Origin: an uncultured Woeseiaceae bacterium
GTDB lineage: Bacteria; Pseudomonadota; Gammaproteobacteria; Steroidobacterales; Woeseiaceae
Length of the DNA: 48,768 bases
NCBI GenBank assembly: GCA_947258565.1
Contig: CAMYJB010000025.1
Location: 1 to 48,768, forward strand
Reading direction: 5' to 3'
The translations under genes were made by a program, and so were the position numbers. Below, piece after piece: positions 33,626-41,465 of this stretch. The first letter of the stretch is position 1, and every line of letters starts with the position of its first letter. The notes beneath the pieces were generated by a model. That model worked only from the letters and a program-made list of their open reading frames with translations, was not told the origin of the DNA and ran no database searches.

Positions 33626-36600
33626 CCCGGCGGATCATCTATCTCCTCGGCGCCGTAACGGCGAGCCTCACCGGCTGCGCGACGGTTACCGAGCAGGGTA
33701 CGCTCGCGGAACTCGGCAGCGTACAGCCCGACGTCGAGGAGGTTTACCTCGAGGACGGGCTCGAGCGCGCCGCCGAGAGTTACCGGCGTTACCTCGAAGA
33801 AACCCCCGAGACCGCACGGACACCGGAAGCCATGCGCCGTCTCGCAGACCTGCAGATCGAACAGGCCTACGGCGTGATCGGCACCGGCGAGGTTGTCGAG
33901 ATGGCGGCGGCGGACGCCGCGATCTCGAAGCCGGTGCAGGCCCCGGCAATGGCGAAACCGGAAGCTGCCGACATGCCGGCGCCCGCAAGCGCCGCGCCGC
34001 CGCAGCGGGCCGGTTCGGGCACATCGGTAACGGCTCCTTCCGGGCCGACGGAGTCCGAGCAGGAATTCGAGCAGCGCGCCTCGCAGCGGCAGGAACTGCT
34101 GAGGGAGGCGTCGGCGGACGACGATCTGCTCGCGGGTGCGGGCGGCGAAGCGATCCCGGCCGGTCCCCGGGAGGCGATCGAGACGTACAAGCAGATTCTC
34201 GAGACCTACCCGAACTACGAGCGCAACGACCAGGTGCTCTACCAGATGTCGCGCGCCTACGACGAGATCGGCCAGCCCGACGAGGCAATGAAGGTCATGG
34301 ATCGCCTGGTTGCCGAGTATCCCTACTCGAAGTACATCGACGAGGTGCACTTCCGGCGCGGCGAATACTACTTCGTGCGCAAGAAATACTTCGATGCGGA
34401 AAGCGCTTACGAGGCCATCATAACGATGGGCAGTACCTCGTCGTACTACGAACTCGCGCGTTACAAGCTTGGCTGGGCGCTGTACAAGCAGGAACTCTAT
34501 GAAGAGGCGCTGCACCAGTACATGGCGATGCTCGATCACCGCCAGTCGATCGGCTACGATTTCGACGCAGCGCTCGAGGAGAGCGAGGAACACCGCGTCG
34601 CCGATACCTTCCGCGTCATCAGCCTGAGCTTCTCGAACCTCGGCGGGCCCGAGGTGGTCGACGAGTACTTCTCCGCGCACGGGCACCGCATCTATGCCGA
34701 CAAGATTTACGGCAATCTCGGCGAGTTCTACTTCAGCAAGCTGCGATTCGACGATGCCACGTCGGTGTACAAGTCCTTTGTCAACCTAAATCCGTATCAC
34801 CGGGTGTCGCCGTACTTCAGCATGCGGATCGTCGAAATCTACGGCGAGGCGAATTTCCCGCAGCTCGTGGTGGAATCGAAGAAGGAGTTCGCGACGCGCT
34901 ACGCCGTGGATGCCGAGTACTGGCATCGCTTCGACATCGGGGACTCGCCCGAGGTCGTCGGCTTCCTGAAGACGAACCTCAGCGACCTCGCGAATCACTA
35001 CCATGCGCTGTACCAGGAGGAAGTGTTTGTCGACGAGAGGCCGCAGAATTTTGCCGAGGCCTCGCGCTGGTACCGCCAGTTCCTGTATTCGTTCCCGTCT
35101 GACGGGGAGACCCCGCAGGTCAACTACCAGCTGGCCGACCTGCTGCTGGAGAACGAGGATTTCGCGGAAGCGGCGCTCGAATACGAGCGTACGGCGTACG
35201 ATTACGAGGCACACGAGCAGGCATCGGCCGCCGGCTACGCGGCGATCTACGCGCACCGTGAAGACCTCAAGATTGCCACCGGCGCGCGCACGCTCGAGGT
35301 CAAGAAAGCGACCGTGGAGAGCTCGCTCAGGTTCGCCGAGACCTTCCCGGAACACGAGCAGGCGCCGGTCGTACTCGGCGCCGCAGCTGACGACCTGTAC
35401 GAGATGAAAGACTTCGTCGTCGCCATCGACTCGGCACAGAAGCTCATTGATCGTTACCCCGATACGGACAGCGAGCTGCTGCGTTCGGCCTGGGCGGTCA
35501 TCGCGCACTCGTCGATCGACCTGGCCGAATACCCGGACGCGGAAAACGCCTACAAGAACGTGCTCGCACTGACGCCCGCCGATCACGAATCGCGGCCGGC
35601 CGTCATCGACGGTCTTGCCGCGTCGATCTACAAGCAGGGTGAACAGGCCAACCTGCTCGAGGACCACCGCACCGCGGCGAACCACTTCCTCAGGATCAAG
35701 GTGCTCGCGCCGACGTCGGACATTCGCAGCGTCGCGGAATACGATGCCGCGGCGGCGCTCATGAAGCTCGAGGACTGGTCCATGGCGTCCGGCGTGCTCG
35801 AGGAGTTTCGGACCTCGCATCCCGATCACGAGCTGAACACCGAAGCCACGAAACAGCTGGCCTACATCTATCGCGAGGACGGGCAGACGGCGCGCTCGGC
35901 GGCCGAGCACGAACGCATCGCCGCCGAAGCCACCGACCCGGTACTCGCCCGCGAGGCGCTGCTCACGGCGGCCGAACTGTATGACGAGGTCAACGTGCTC
36001 GGCGACGCCGTGCGCGTCTACGAGCAGTACGTGATCGAATATCCGCGGCCACTCGATTTCGCCATGGAGGCGCGCAACCGCCTCTCCGAGATCTTCAAGG
36101 CGGAGTCCGACTACGAGCGCTATTACGCGCAGCTGCACGACATCATCGATGCCGACAGGGAGGCGGGTGTCGATCGCACCGATCGCAGCCGCTATCTTGC
36201 GGCGAAAGCCGCGCTGGTGCTCGCCGAGCAGAGCTACAAGCGCTTTGCAGAGCTTGAGCTGGTGCAGCCGTTCCAGGAGAGCCTCGAAGAGAAGCAGCTG
36301 CGAATGGACGTGGCGATGGCCGCGTTCGAGGCGCTCGTCGACTACGAGGTAGCCGAAGTAACGGCCGCCGCGACGTTCTATCTCGCCGAGATCTACTTCG
36401 ACTTCAGCGCGGCGCTGCTCGAATCCGAGCGGCCAGACGGCCTCAGCGATGCGGAGAAGGTCGATTACGAGATGGTGATCGAGGAAGAAGCCTATCCCTT
36501 CGAAGAGCGCGCCATCGCCGTCCACGAAGAGAATTTCGAACTGCTTTCCGTGGGCGTCTACAACCCCTGGGTGCAGAAGAGCCTCGACAAGCTCGCCGTG

Positions 36601-36804
36601 CTGATGCCGGGACGCTACGCGAAGAACGAGATCAGCGGCGGCTTCGTCGGCTCCATCGACCGCTACGCCTACCGCATGCCGATCGCGCCGAAGATCGGTA
36701 TCGATGCAGAGGGCGACGGCGACATCGCGGGCGCCGAGAGCGACAAGGATGCGGTGGAAGCTACCGCGCAGATGACCGACGGTCCCGTGCCGGGCAAGGA
36801 TTGA
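33622..36804 (+). CDS. giant TPR outer-membrane lipoprotein
   Basis: The 1060-residue lipoprotein begins with LTGC (lipobox, Cys19, then Ala, so outer-membrane sorting is expected). After a disordered Ala/Pro-rich linker (about 95-150) it is almost entirely TPR repeats (for example NYERNDQVLYQMSRAYDEIG, ELARYKLGWALYKQELYEEAL), like the large TPR proteins of the myxobacterial gliding machine (AgmK/GltE type). GTG start, coupled to the upstream gene by a GTGA overlap. It may tether peptidoglycan or outer membrane to the inner-membrane ExbB/ExbD motor. Confidence 0.82.
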   Translation: MTRRIIYLLGAVTASLTGCATVTEQGTLAELGSVQPDVEEVYLEDGLERAAESYRRYLEETPETARTPEAMRRLADLQIEQAYGVIGTGEVVEMAAADAAISKPVQAPAMAKPEAADMPAPASAAPPQRAGSGTSVTAPSGPTESEQEFEQRASQRQELLREASADDDLLAGAGGEAIPAGPREAIETYKQILETYPNYERNDQVLYQMSRAYDEIGQPDEAMKVMDRLVAEYPYSKYIDEVHFRRGEYYFVRKKYFDAESAYEAIITMGSTSSYYELARYKLGWALYKQELYEEALHQYMAMLDHRQSIGYDFDAALEESEEHRVADTFRVISLSFSNLGGPEVVDEYFSAHGHRIYADKIYGNLGEFYFSKLRFDDATSVYKSFVNLNPYHRVSPYFSMRIVEIYGEANFPQLVVESKKEFATRYAVDAEYWHRFDIGDSPEVVGFLKTNLSDLANHYHALYQEEVFVDERPQNFAEASRWYRQFLYSFPSDGETPQVNYQLADLLLENEDFAEAALEYERTAYDYEAHEQASAAGYAAIYAHREDLKIATGARTLEVKKATVESSLRFAETFPEHEQAPVVLGAAADDLYEMKDFVVAIDSAQKLIDRYPDTDSELLRSAWAVIAHSSIDLAEYPDAENAYKNVLALTPADHESRPAVIDGLAASIYKQGEQANLLEDHRTAANHFLRIKVLAPTSDIRSVAEYDAAAALMKLEDWSMASGVLEEFRTSHPDHELNTEATKQLAYIYREDGQTARSAAEHERIAAEATDPVLAREALLTAAELYDEVNVLGDAVRVYEQYVIEYPRPLDFAMEARNRLSEIFKAESDYERYYAQLHDIIDADREAGVDRTDRSRYLAAKAALVLAEQSYKRFAELELVQPFQESLEEKQLRMDVAMAAFEALVDYEVAEVTAAATFYLAEIYFDFSAALLESERPDGLSDAEKVDYEMVIEEEAYPFEERAIAVHEENFELLSVGVYNPWVQKSLDKLAVLMPGRYAKNEISGGFVGSIDRYAYRMPIAPKIGIDAEGDGDIAGAESDKDAVEATAQMTDGPVPGKD

Positions 36805-36807
36805 GCA

Positions 36808-37425
36808 GTGAACCTACGAGACATGAAGATAATCCTGTTCGCGTTGTCCGCCTCGCTGATCGCTGCCTGTGCAACGACTGAGCCGGGACCGCCGCCGTCG
36901 CGCATCGAGATCCAGGAGCAGGTTGGCTTCACGATTACCGAAGAGGGACGCATTGGCGGTGACGTGCGGGCCGATTACGAAACGGCGTTGTCCTACCTGC
37001 AGCAGGGTCAGCACGAGGAAGGCATCGAACTGCTCGAGCAGGTTGCCAGAGCCGCGCCCGAGCTGAGTGCGCCGCGCATCGATCTCGGTATTGCGCAGCA
37101 TCGCGCAGGTCACCTGGAGGCGGCAGAATCCAGCCTGCTGCTCGCGCTCGAGTCGAACCCGGAACAGCCGGTCGCGCACAACGAACTCGGCATCATCTAT
37201 CGCAAGACGGGCCGTTTCACGGAGGCCCGCAAGAGCTACGAAGCGGCGCTCGCCGTCTACCCGGGGTTTCATTTTGCGCGCCGTAACCTGGCGATACTCT
37301 GCGATCTCTACCTCGCGGACCTCGAGTGCGCACTCGAGAACTACGAGGCGTACATGAAGACGGTGCCGAGTGACGACGAAGCGTCGATGTGGATCGCCGA
37401 CATACGCTATCGCCTGGACCAGTAG
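36808..37425 (+). CDS. TPR-containing lipoprotein
   Basis: The 205-residue protein starts at GTG with AAGGA 7 nt upstream, 3 nt after the previous stop. The lipobox is LIAAC (Cys21, then Ala). The rest holds about three TPRs (YETALSYLQQGQHEEGIELLEQ, LDLGIAQHRAGHLEAAESSLLLAL-like, HNELGIIYRKTGRFTEARKSYEAAL), similar in size to PilF-type TPR lipoproteins. Within this operon it is probably an outer-membrane adaptor for the larger TPR proteins. Confidence 0.83.
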   Translation: MNLRDMKIILFALSASLIAACATTEPGPPPSRIEIQEQVGFTITEEGRIGGDVRADYETALSYLQQGQHEEGIELLEQVARAAPELSAPRIDLGIAQHRAGHLEAAESSLLLALESNPEQPVAHNELGIIYRKTGRFTEARKSYEAALAVYPGFHFARRNLAILCDLYLADLECALENYEAYMKTVPSDDEASMWIADIRYRLDQ

Positions 37426-37433
37426 GAGGCGAC

Positions 37434-37781
37434 ATGAAGAGATTATTGCTGATAGCCGCTGCCGCACTATGCCTGAGTCCGGCCGCGTTCGCTGAAGAGC
37501 CCGACGAGGCTGCAGAGGCGGTCGCGGAAGACGAAGCACCTGGCGAGAAGACCGGCGACGGTATCAATCAGCCGAAGGCCATGTCGGGAATGTCCATCCT
37601 GGGCAACGAGGAGGCACCCAAGTCGCTCGTCATCGTGCCGTGGAAGTCGTCCGAGCTGGGCGACAACATCAGCCTGTCGGATACGCTCGACGATCGCGCA
37701 CGTCCCGTGGACAAGGAAGTGTTCCTGAGGCAGCTGCACTTCTACGAGATCCGCTCCGGCAGGGCACCGGATGAGGGCTGA
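37434..37781 (+). CDS. small exported protein of the TPR-ExbBD operon
   Basis: The start is ATG 37434, preceded by a perfect AGGAGG 4 nt upstream; the product is 115 residues. It has a signal peptide (1-20, ending AFAEE), an acidic linker (20-43) and a short conserved-looking segment (KSLVIVPWKSSELGD...LSDTLDDRARPVDKEVFLRQLHFYEI). No named domain is recognised. It comes directly before the motor genes but is separated from them by 164 nt containing hairpins. Confidence 0.72.
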   Translation: MKRLLLIAAAALCLSPAAFAEEPDEAAEAVAEDEAPGEKTGDGINQPKAMSGMSILGNEEAPKSLVIVPWKSSELGDNISLSDTLDDRARPVDKEVFLRQLHFYEIRSGRAPDEG

Positions 37782-37801
37782 GCAGCCGGCGGCGCCGGCA
37801 G

Positions 37802-37921
37802 TGTGACGCCCTTCAAAGATTCCCCGTCGCCGCCGGACATAATGCCCTAACGTGCGCTGCGTCACATTCAAGCCGGTAGCCGAAATCTATTCTAGAGGCT
37901 GTCCCGGGAAGGACCCGGGAC
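37802..37921 (+). promoter_or_regulatory. inverted repeats and hairpin in the gap before exbB-like gene
   Basis: Two features sit in the only long gap (164 nt) in this operon. TGTGACGC (37802-37809) and GCGTCACA (37858-37865) are perfect inverted repeats 48 nt apart. GTCCCGGG (37901-37908) and CCCGGGAC (37914-37921) form an 8-bp hairpin with the loop AAGGA, ending 24 nt before the ATG. No T-run follows, so it is more likely an mRNA processing or stability element, or a local promoter region, than a terminator. Confidence 0.4.
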
Positions 37922-37945
37922 GTTCCGTCAAATGAGGGTTTGGAA

Positions 37946-38599
37946 ATGGACTTTTTCTATTCGATTGTAGGTTTCTTCTCATCGGGTGGCCTGTTCATGT
38001 ACCCGATACTGCTGGTGTTCGCCGTCGGTCTCGGGATCGCCATCGAACGCTACGTCACGCTGTCGATGGTGACGAACAAGAACCAGCTGGTGTGGGAGAA
38101 GGTACAGCCGCTGCTCTCGAGCGGTGAGTTCGACGAAGCACGCAAGATGACCAACGAGGACGATTCCACGATCGCGCAGGTCCTGCACATGGGCCTGTCC
38201 CTGCAGGGCGCCGTGCGCCGTCGCGAGGACATCGAGATCGCGATGGAGGAGAGCATGATGGAGATCGTGCCGCGGCTCGAGAAACGCACGCCGTACGTGG
38301 CGCTGGCGTCGAGTATCGCGACGCTGCTCGGGCTGCTCGGCACCATCATGGGCCTGATCCAGGCGTTCACCGCGGTCGCGAATGCGAATCCCGCGGAGAA
38401 GGCGGACCTGCTGTCCGCGAGCATCTCGGTGGCGATGAACACGACGGCCTTCGGCCTCATGGTCGCCATTCCGCTGCTGATCGTTCACGCGGTACTGACG
38501 AGCAAGACCGGCGACATCGTCGACAGCCTCGAGATGGCCACGGTCAAGGCCCTGAACGTATTCTCGCGGCGCGCCAAGCGAGCGGCCCAGGAGGCCTGA
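37946..38599 (+). CDS. MotA/TolQ/ExbB-family proton channel protein
   Basis: The ATG at 37946 (GAGGG upstream) is preferred over TTG 37940; the product is 217 residues. It has three membrane helices: FFSSGGLFMYPILLVFAVGLGIAIERY (about 10-35), ASSIATLLGLLGTIMGLIQAF and NTTAFGLMVAIPLLIVHAVL. The Thr residues lining the TM2/TM3 pore (LLGTIMG, MNTTAFG) are present. It should form the pentameric inner-membrane stator around ExbD-type helices, using the proton gradient. Two exbD genes follow directly, the first 6 nt downstream. Confidence 0.93.
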   Translation: MDFFYSIVGFFSSGGLFMYPILLVFAVGLGIAIERYVTLSMVTNKNQLVWEKVQPLLSSGEFDEARKMTNEDDSTIAQVLHMGLSLQGAVRRREDIEIAMEESMMEIVPRLEKRTPYVALASSIATLLGLLGTIMGLIQAFTAVANANPAEKADLLSASISVAMNTTAFGLMVAIPLLIVHAVLTSKTGDIVDSLEMATVKALNVFSRRAKRAAQEA

Positions 38600-38605
38600 G
38601 CCCAG

Positions 38606-39112
38606 ATGGCCAGGCGGCATCATTACAAACGGCGGACCAAGGGTCCTGCCCACGAGATCGACGTCACCACGTTCCTGAACCTGATGGTGGTGCTGGTCCC
38701 GTTCCTGCTGATTACCGCGGTGTTCTCGCGCCTCACGATCGTGGAACTCAATTTGCCGAGTTCCGCGGGCGGGCCGTCGAACAACGAGGACACGTTCCGT
38801 GTCGAGGTTGTCGTGCGGGAGACCGGCATGGAGATCACCAACGGCACCGCGATGATCGCGTCGATCCCGAAGAAGGACGACGAGTACGACTTCCAAACCC
38901 TGTCGGACTTCATGATCGAGCTGAAGCGGGAATACCCGGATCACGATGCCGCTTCCGTGCTGATGGAGGCTCACATCCCTTACGACTACCTGATACAGGT
39001 GATGGACATCGTGAGGAGCGTCGAGCTGCCGGTCGAGGAGGCCGTGGAAGGAGAGCCGGAGTTTGAACTCTATACCCTGTTCTCCGAGATATCCGTAGGA
39101 GACGCGCCATGA
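38606..39112 (+). CDS. ExbD/TolR-family protein, proton-relay Asp replaced by Asn
   Basis: The 168-residue protein has one N-terminal membrane helix in which the E. coli ExbD segment NVTPFIDVMLV aligns with DVTTFLNLMVV: Asn25 stands where ExbD has the essential Asp25. A periplasmic domain follows (VELNLPSS onwards). ExbD works as a dimer inside the ExbB pentamer, so this subunit may pair with the second ExbD encoded next, giving an asymmetric dimer with one protonatable site. Its stop overlaps the next ATG by 4 nt, implying fixed stoichiometry. Confidence 0.9.
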   Translation: MARRHHYKRRTKGPAHEIDVTTFLNLMVVLVPFLLITAVFSRLTIVELNLPSSAGGPSNNEDTFRVEVVVRETGMEITNGTAMIASIPKKDDEYDFQTLSDFMIELKREYPDHDAASVLMEAHIPYDYLIQVMDIVRSVELPVEEAVEGEPEFELYTLFSEISVGDAP

Positions 39113-39615
39113 GGAACTCCCGGCGTATCAAGCGCATGAAGCGCAACCGCGGCAAGATCACGAAAATGAACCTGACGTCGCTGATGGACGTGTTCACGAT
39201 CCTCGTGTTCTTCCTGCTCGTGAATTCGGGTTCCGTCGAGGTGCTGGATGCACCGAAGGAAGTGCAGCTCCCCGAATCGAAAGTCGAAACCAAGCCGCGC
39301 GAGACCGTGGTGATCTTCGTCAGTCCCGAAGACGTCCTGGTGCAGGGACAGCCGGCCGCCAGGGTGGAAGAAATCCTGGCCGCCGAGGACGGCGCAACGG
39401 ACGTGATCACCGCGCGCCTGGCGGAACTCAAGCAGAACGTCGTGGGGCCTGCAACGCTGGCCGTCGCCGGCAGTCTCGAGGTCACGATCCTCGCGGACAA
39501 GTCGGTGCCGTTCATCGTGATCAAGCGGATCATGTCGACGTGCACGGGTGAAGGCTACGAGAACGTGTCGCTGGCCGTTCTCCAGAAATCGCCGCCGCAG
39601 GTAGCGGCGCTGTGA
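39109..39615 (+). CDS. ExbD/TolR-family protein with intact proton-relay Asp
   Basis: The 168-residue protein has a very basic N-terminus (RNSRRIKRMKRNRGK) then one membrane helix MNLTSLMDVFTILVFFLLV with Asp27 in the ExbD Asp25 position. The periplasmic domain (EVQLPESK onwards) ends QVAAL. It overlaps the preceding exbD gene by 4 nt (ATGA). It likely forms a heterodimer with the Asn-bearing subunit and carries the proton through the ExbB channel to drive the AgmX-type protein. Confidence 0.92.
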   Translation: MRNSRRIKRMKRNRGKITKMNLTSLMDVFTILVFFLLVNSGSVEVLDAPKEVQLPESKVETKPRETVVIFVSPEDVLVQGQPAARVEEILAAEDGATDVITARLAELKQNVVGPATLAVAGSLEVTILADKSVPFIVIKRIMSTCTGEGYENVSLAVLQKSPPQVAAL

Positions 39616-39640
39616 CAGCGCATGGACGAGGTTGGCTAAG

Positions 39641-41071
39641 GTGAGCTCAGATCCTTCATTCGAAGAACAAGAGGCGCTGAAACAGACGCTGTCGTCGCTC
39701 GAGGAGCTGCGCCTGAAGGAGCAGCTACAGCGCTCGGAGCGCGAGCTCGAGGAACTCGAGCAGGAGCTGCACGCGATCGAGGGCGAACTCGAAGCGCAGA
39801 TCGAGAAGGGTGCGCGTTACGAAGTGCTGGCCCGACTGTGCGAGAACTTCGAGGAGCTCGACCAGGTCGGCGCCTCGTACCTGTTCTGGGGCGACCTCGA
39901 AAGACCTCACAGCACCGCCGAGCACCTCGAGAGCGTGCGCGGCAAAATCAACGAATTTACCGATGAGGTCGCGCGGATCGAAGATCGCCGCGACGCCGTC
40001 CTGGACAGGATCGGCGACAAGAACCGTGCGATGGATTACCTGTATTACGATCTTCGCGACGCGACCGAGCGCGAGGAGAGTCGCAAGGCCGAGTGGCTCG
40101 TCGAGCGCGAAGACGCCGACGTGCCGGCCCGCGCGCTGGTCATGCCATGGTCGCGCGGCTACGAGGAAGACGCCCGTTTTCGCAAGTCGGTGCTCGCGTC
40201 GCTGCTCGTATGCCTGTTGCTCGGCTGGCTGTTCAACATCATCGACCTGCCGATTCCGGAGCGAGCCAAGCTGATCGAGGTCCCGGAGCGCGTGGCAAAA
40301 CTCGTGCGCGAGGAGCTGCCGCCGCCGAAGCCGGAACCCGAGCCGATCATCGAAGAGCCGGAGCCGGAAGAACCGGAGCTGGCGGAAGAGACGCCGCCGG
40401 AGCCGGAAGAAATTCCCGAGGCCGCCGAGCAGCCCGTCGTGGCCGAGTCGGCGCCGGTGGACACGAAGGAACAGGTCAAGTCCAAGGGCATCCTCGCCTT
40501 CCGCGAGAGTTTCGCGGCGCGCGCGGATCTCGACACGAAGGCAAAACTCGGTTCGCAGGCGCGTTTGAGCACCGCGGGCGAGAACAGCGTCGGCCGTCCC
40601 GAACGGTCGATGGTGACGACGTCTGCGCCAGGCTCGAGCGGCGGCATCAACCTCTCCAGCATCAGCCGCGACGTCGGTGGCGGTGGTGACGGCATCGAAG
40701 GCGTGGCGGTCAGCCGCGTCGCCAGCTCGATCGGCGGCGGCGAAGGTCCCGACCGGCCGCTCAGCGCGGGCGTTGCGGCCGGCCGCACCGACGAAGAGAT
40801 CCAGATCGTGTTCGATCGCTACAAGGCGTCGCTCTACAGGCTCTACAACCGCGAACTGCGCAAGGACCCGACGCTCAGGGGCCAGATCGTGCTGCGCCTG
40901 ACGATCGAGCCGGACGGCAGCGTCTCGATGTGCGAGCTGCAGACCTCGGACATGGGCGCGCCGGCCCTGTCACAGCAGGTCTTGGACCGCGTGCGCACCT
41001 TCGACTTCGGCGCCAAGGACGTGGCGGCGATGACGATCATCTACCCGATCGATTTCCTGCCCGCCGCCTGA
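39641..41071 (+). CDS. AgmX/PglI C-terminal-domain energy-transducer protein
   Basis: The GTG at 39641 is preferred; TTG 39632 would add 3 residues. The 476-residue protein has an N-terminal cytoplasmic coiled coil (about 5-130), one membrane helix (about 183-201, LLVCLLLGWLFNII), and a long Pro/Glu-rich periplasmic linker (about 220-270) like TonB. The C-terminal AgmX/PglI domain (about 385-476) has DEEIQIVFDRYKASLYRLYNR, GQIVLRLTIEPDGSVSMCEL and the final YPIDFLPA strand. In Myxococcus, AgmX/GltJ acts in gliding and focal-adhesion complexes powered by Agl (ExbBD-type) motors. Here it should transmit motor force to the TPR partners. Confidence 0.85.
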   Translation: MSSDPSFEEQEALKQTLSSLEELRLKEQLQRSERELEELEQELHAIEGELEAQIEKGARYEVLARLCENFEELDQVGASYLFWGDLERPHSTAEHLESVRGKINEFTDEVARIEDRRDAVLDRIGDKNRAMDYLYYDLRDATEREESRKAEWLVEREDADVPARALVMPWSRGYEEDARFRKSVLASLLVCLLLGWLFNIIDLPIPERAKLIEVPERVAKLVREELPPPKPEPEPIIEEPEPEEPELAEETPPEPEEIPEAAEQPVVAESAPVDTKEQVKSKGILAFRESFAARADLDTKAKLGSQARLSTAGENSVGRPERSMVTTSAPGSSGGINLSSISRDVGGGGDGIEGVAVSRVASSIGGGEGPDRPLSAGVAAGRTDEEIQIVFDRYKASLYRLYNRELRKDPTLRGQIVLRLTIEPDGSVSMCELQTSDMGAPALSQQVLDRVRTFDFGAKDVAAMTIIYPIDFLPAA

Positions 41072-41098
41072 GACTTCCGCATCCTGCTTGACATAAGC

Positions 41099-41124
41099 GC
41101 CTGCAGGGTGACGTACCTGCGGGC
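41099..41124 (+). terminator. weak hairpin after the agmX-like gene
   Basis: GCCTGCAGG (41099-41107) pairs with CCTGCGGGC (41116-41124), 9 bp including one G-U, 28 nt after the stop. No U-tract follows, so it is a possible but unconvincing terminator. Confidence 0.3.
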
Positions 41125-41296
41125 TGTGCCAATTTCCTGCTCATCTGGTGGGCTGCCCCGTTACATAAGTGCTGCTCGAAAGCCCCGGCCGGCGGCGCTC
41201 CGGGCCTTGCACCGTGCGGGGTTCACGATATTCGCAATCGCTCTCCACGGGCTTCCGATCGTGTGATGCAGTTCATTACTTCCGCGGGCTGCTTGC

Positions 41297-41405
41297 GCGA
41301 TCATTTACCTCTGGATTGAGGCAAAGCCGTCGAAAGGCGGCGACGCAAAGTCACCGGCCTAAAGGGCGAGAAGACCCAAAGGTAGCGGGACTGCTCGACG
41401 ATCGC
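41297..41405 (+). promoter_or_regulatory. cyclic-di-GMP-I (GEMM) riboswitch
   Basis: The conserved GEMM-I core is readable in order: GGCAAAGCC; the stem GCCGTC (41326-41331) / GGCGGC (41336-41341) with its GAAA tetraloop (41332-41335); GACGCAAAGTC; ACCGGCCTAAA (41353-41363); a small hairpin GGG...CCC (41364-41377); and AGGTAGCGGGACT. The same blocks occur in Vc2 and other class I c-di-GMP aptamers. An outer helix GCGATC (41297-41302) / GATCGC (41400-41405) can close it. ACTGC (41390-41394) can instead pair with GCAGT (41404-41408), a candidate switch helix. A 6-bp hairpin (41421-41435) follows. The next gene, a giant DUF11 surface protein, starts at 41466. On- or off-switch is not decidable. 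Confidence 0.9.
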
Positions 41406-41465
41406 AGTTAACTCGGGCCGTCCTCAGGATGAGGATATAGCGCACACGGATCGCTAGCGAAAACC

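Noticed and set aside
34786..36525. 579-codon open frame on the minus strand
   Set aside because: Shadow of the 1060-residue TPR lipoprotein gene.
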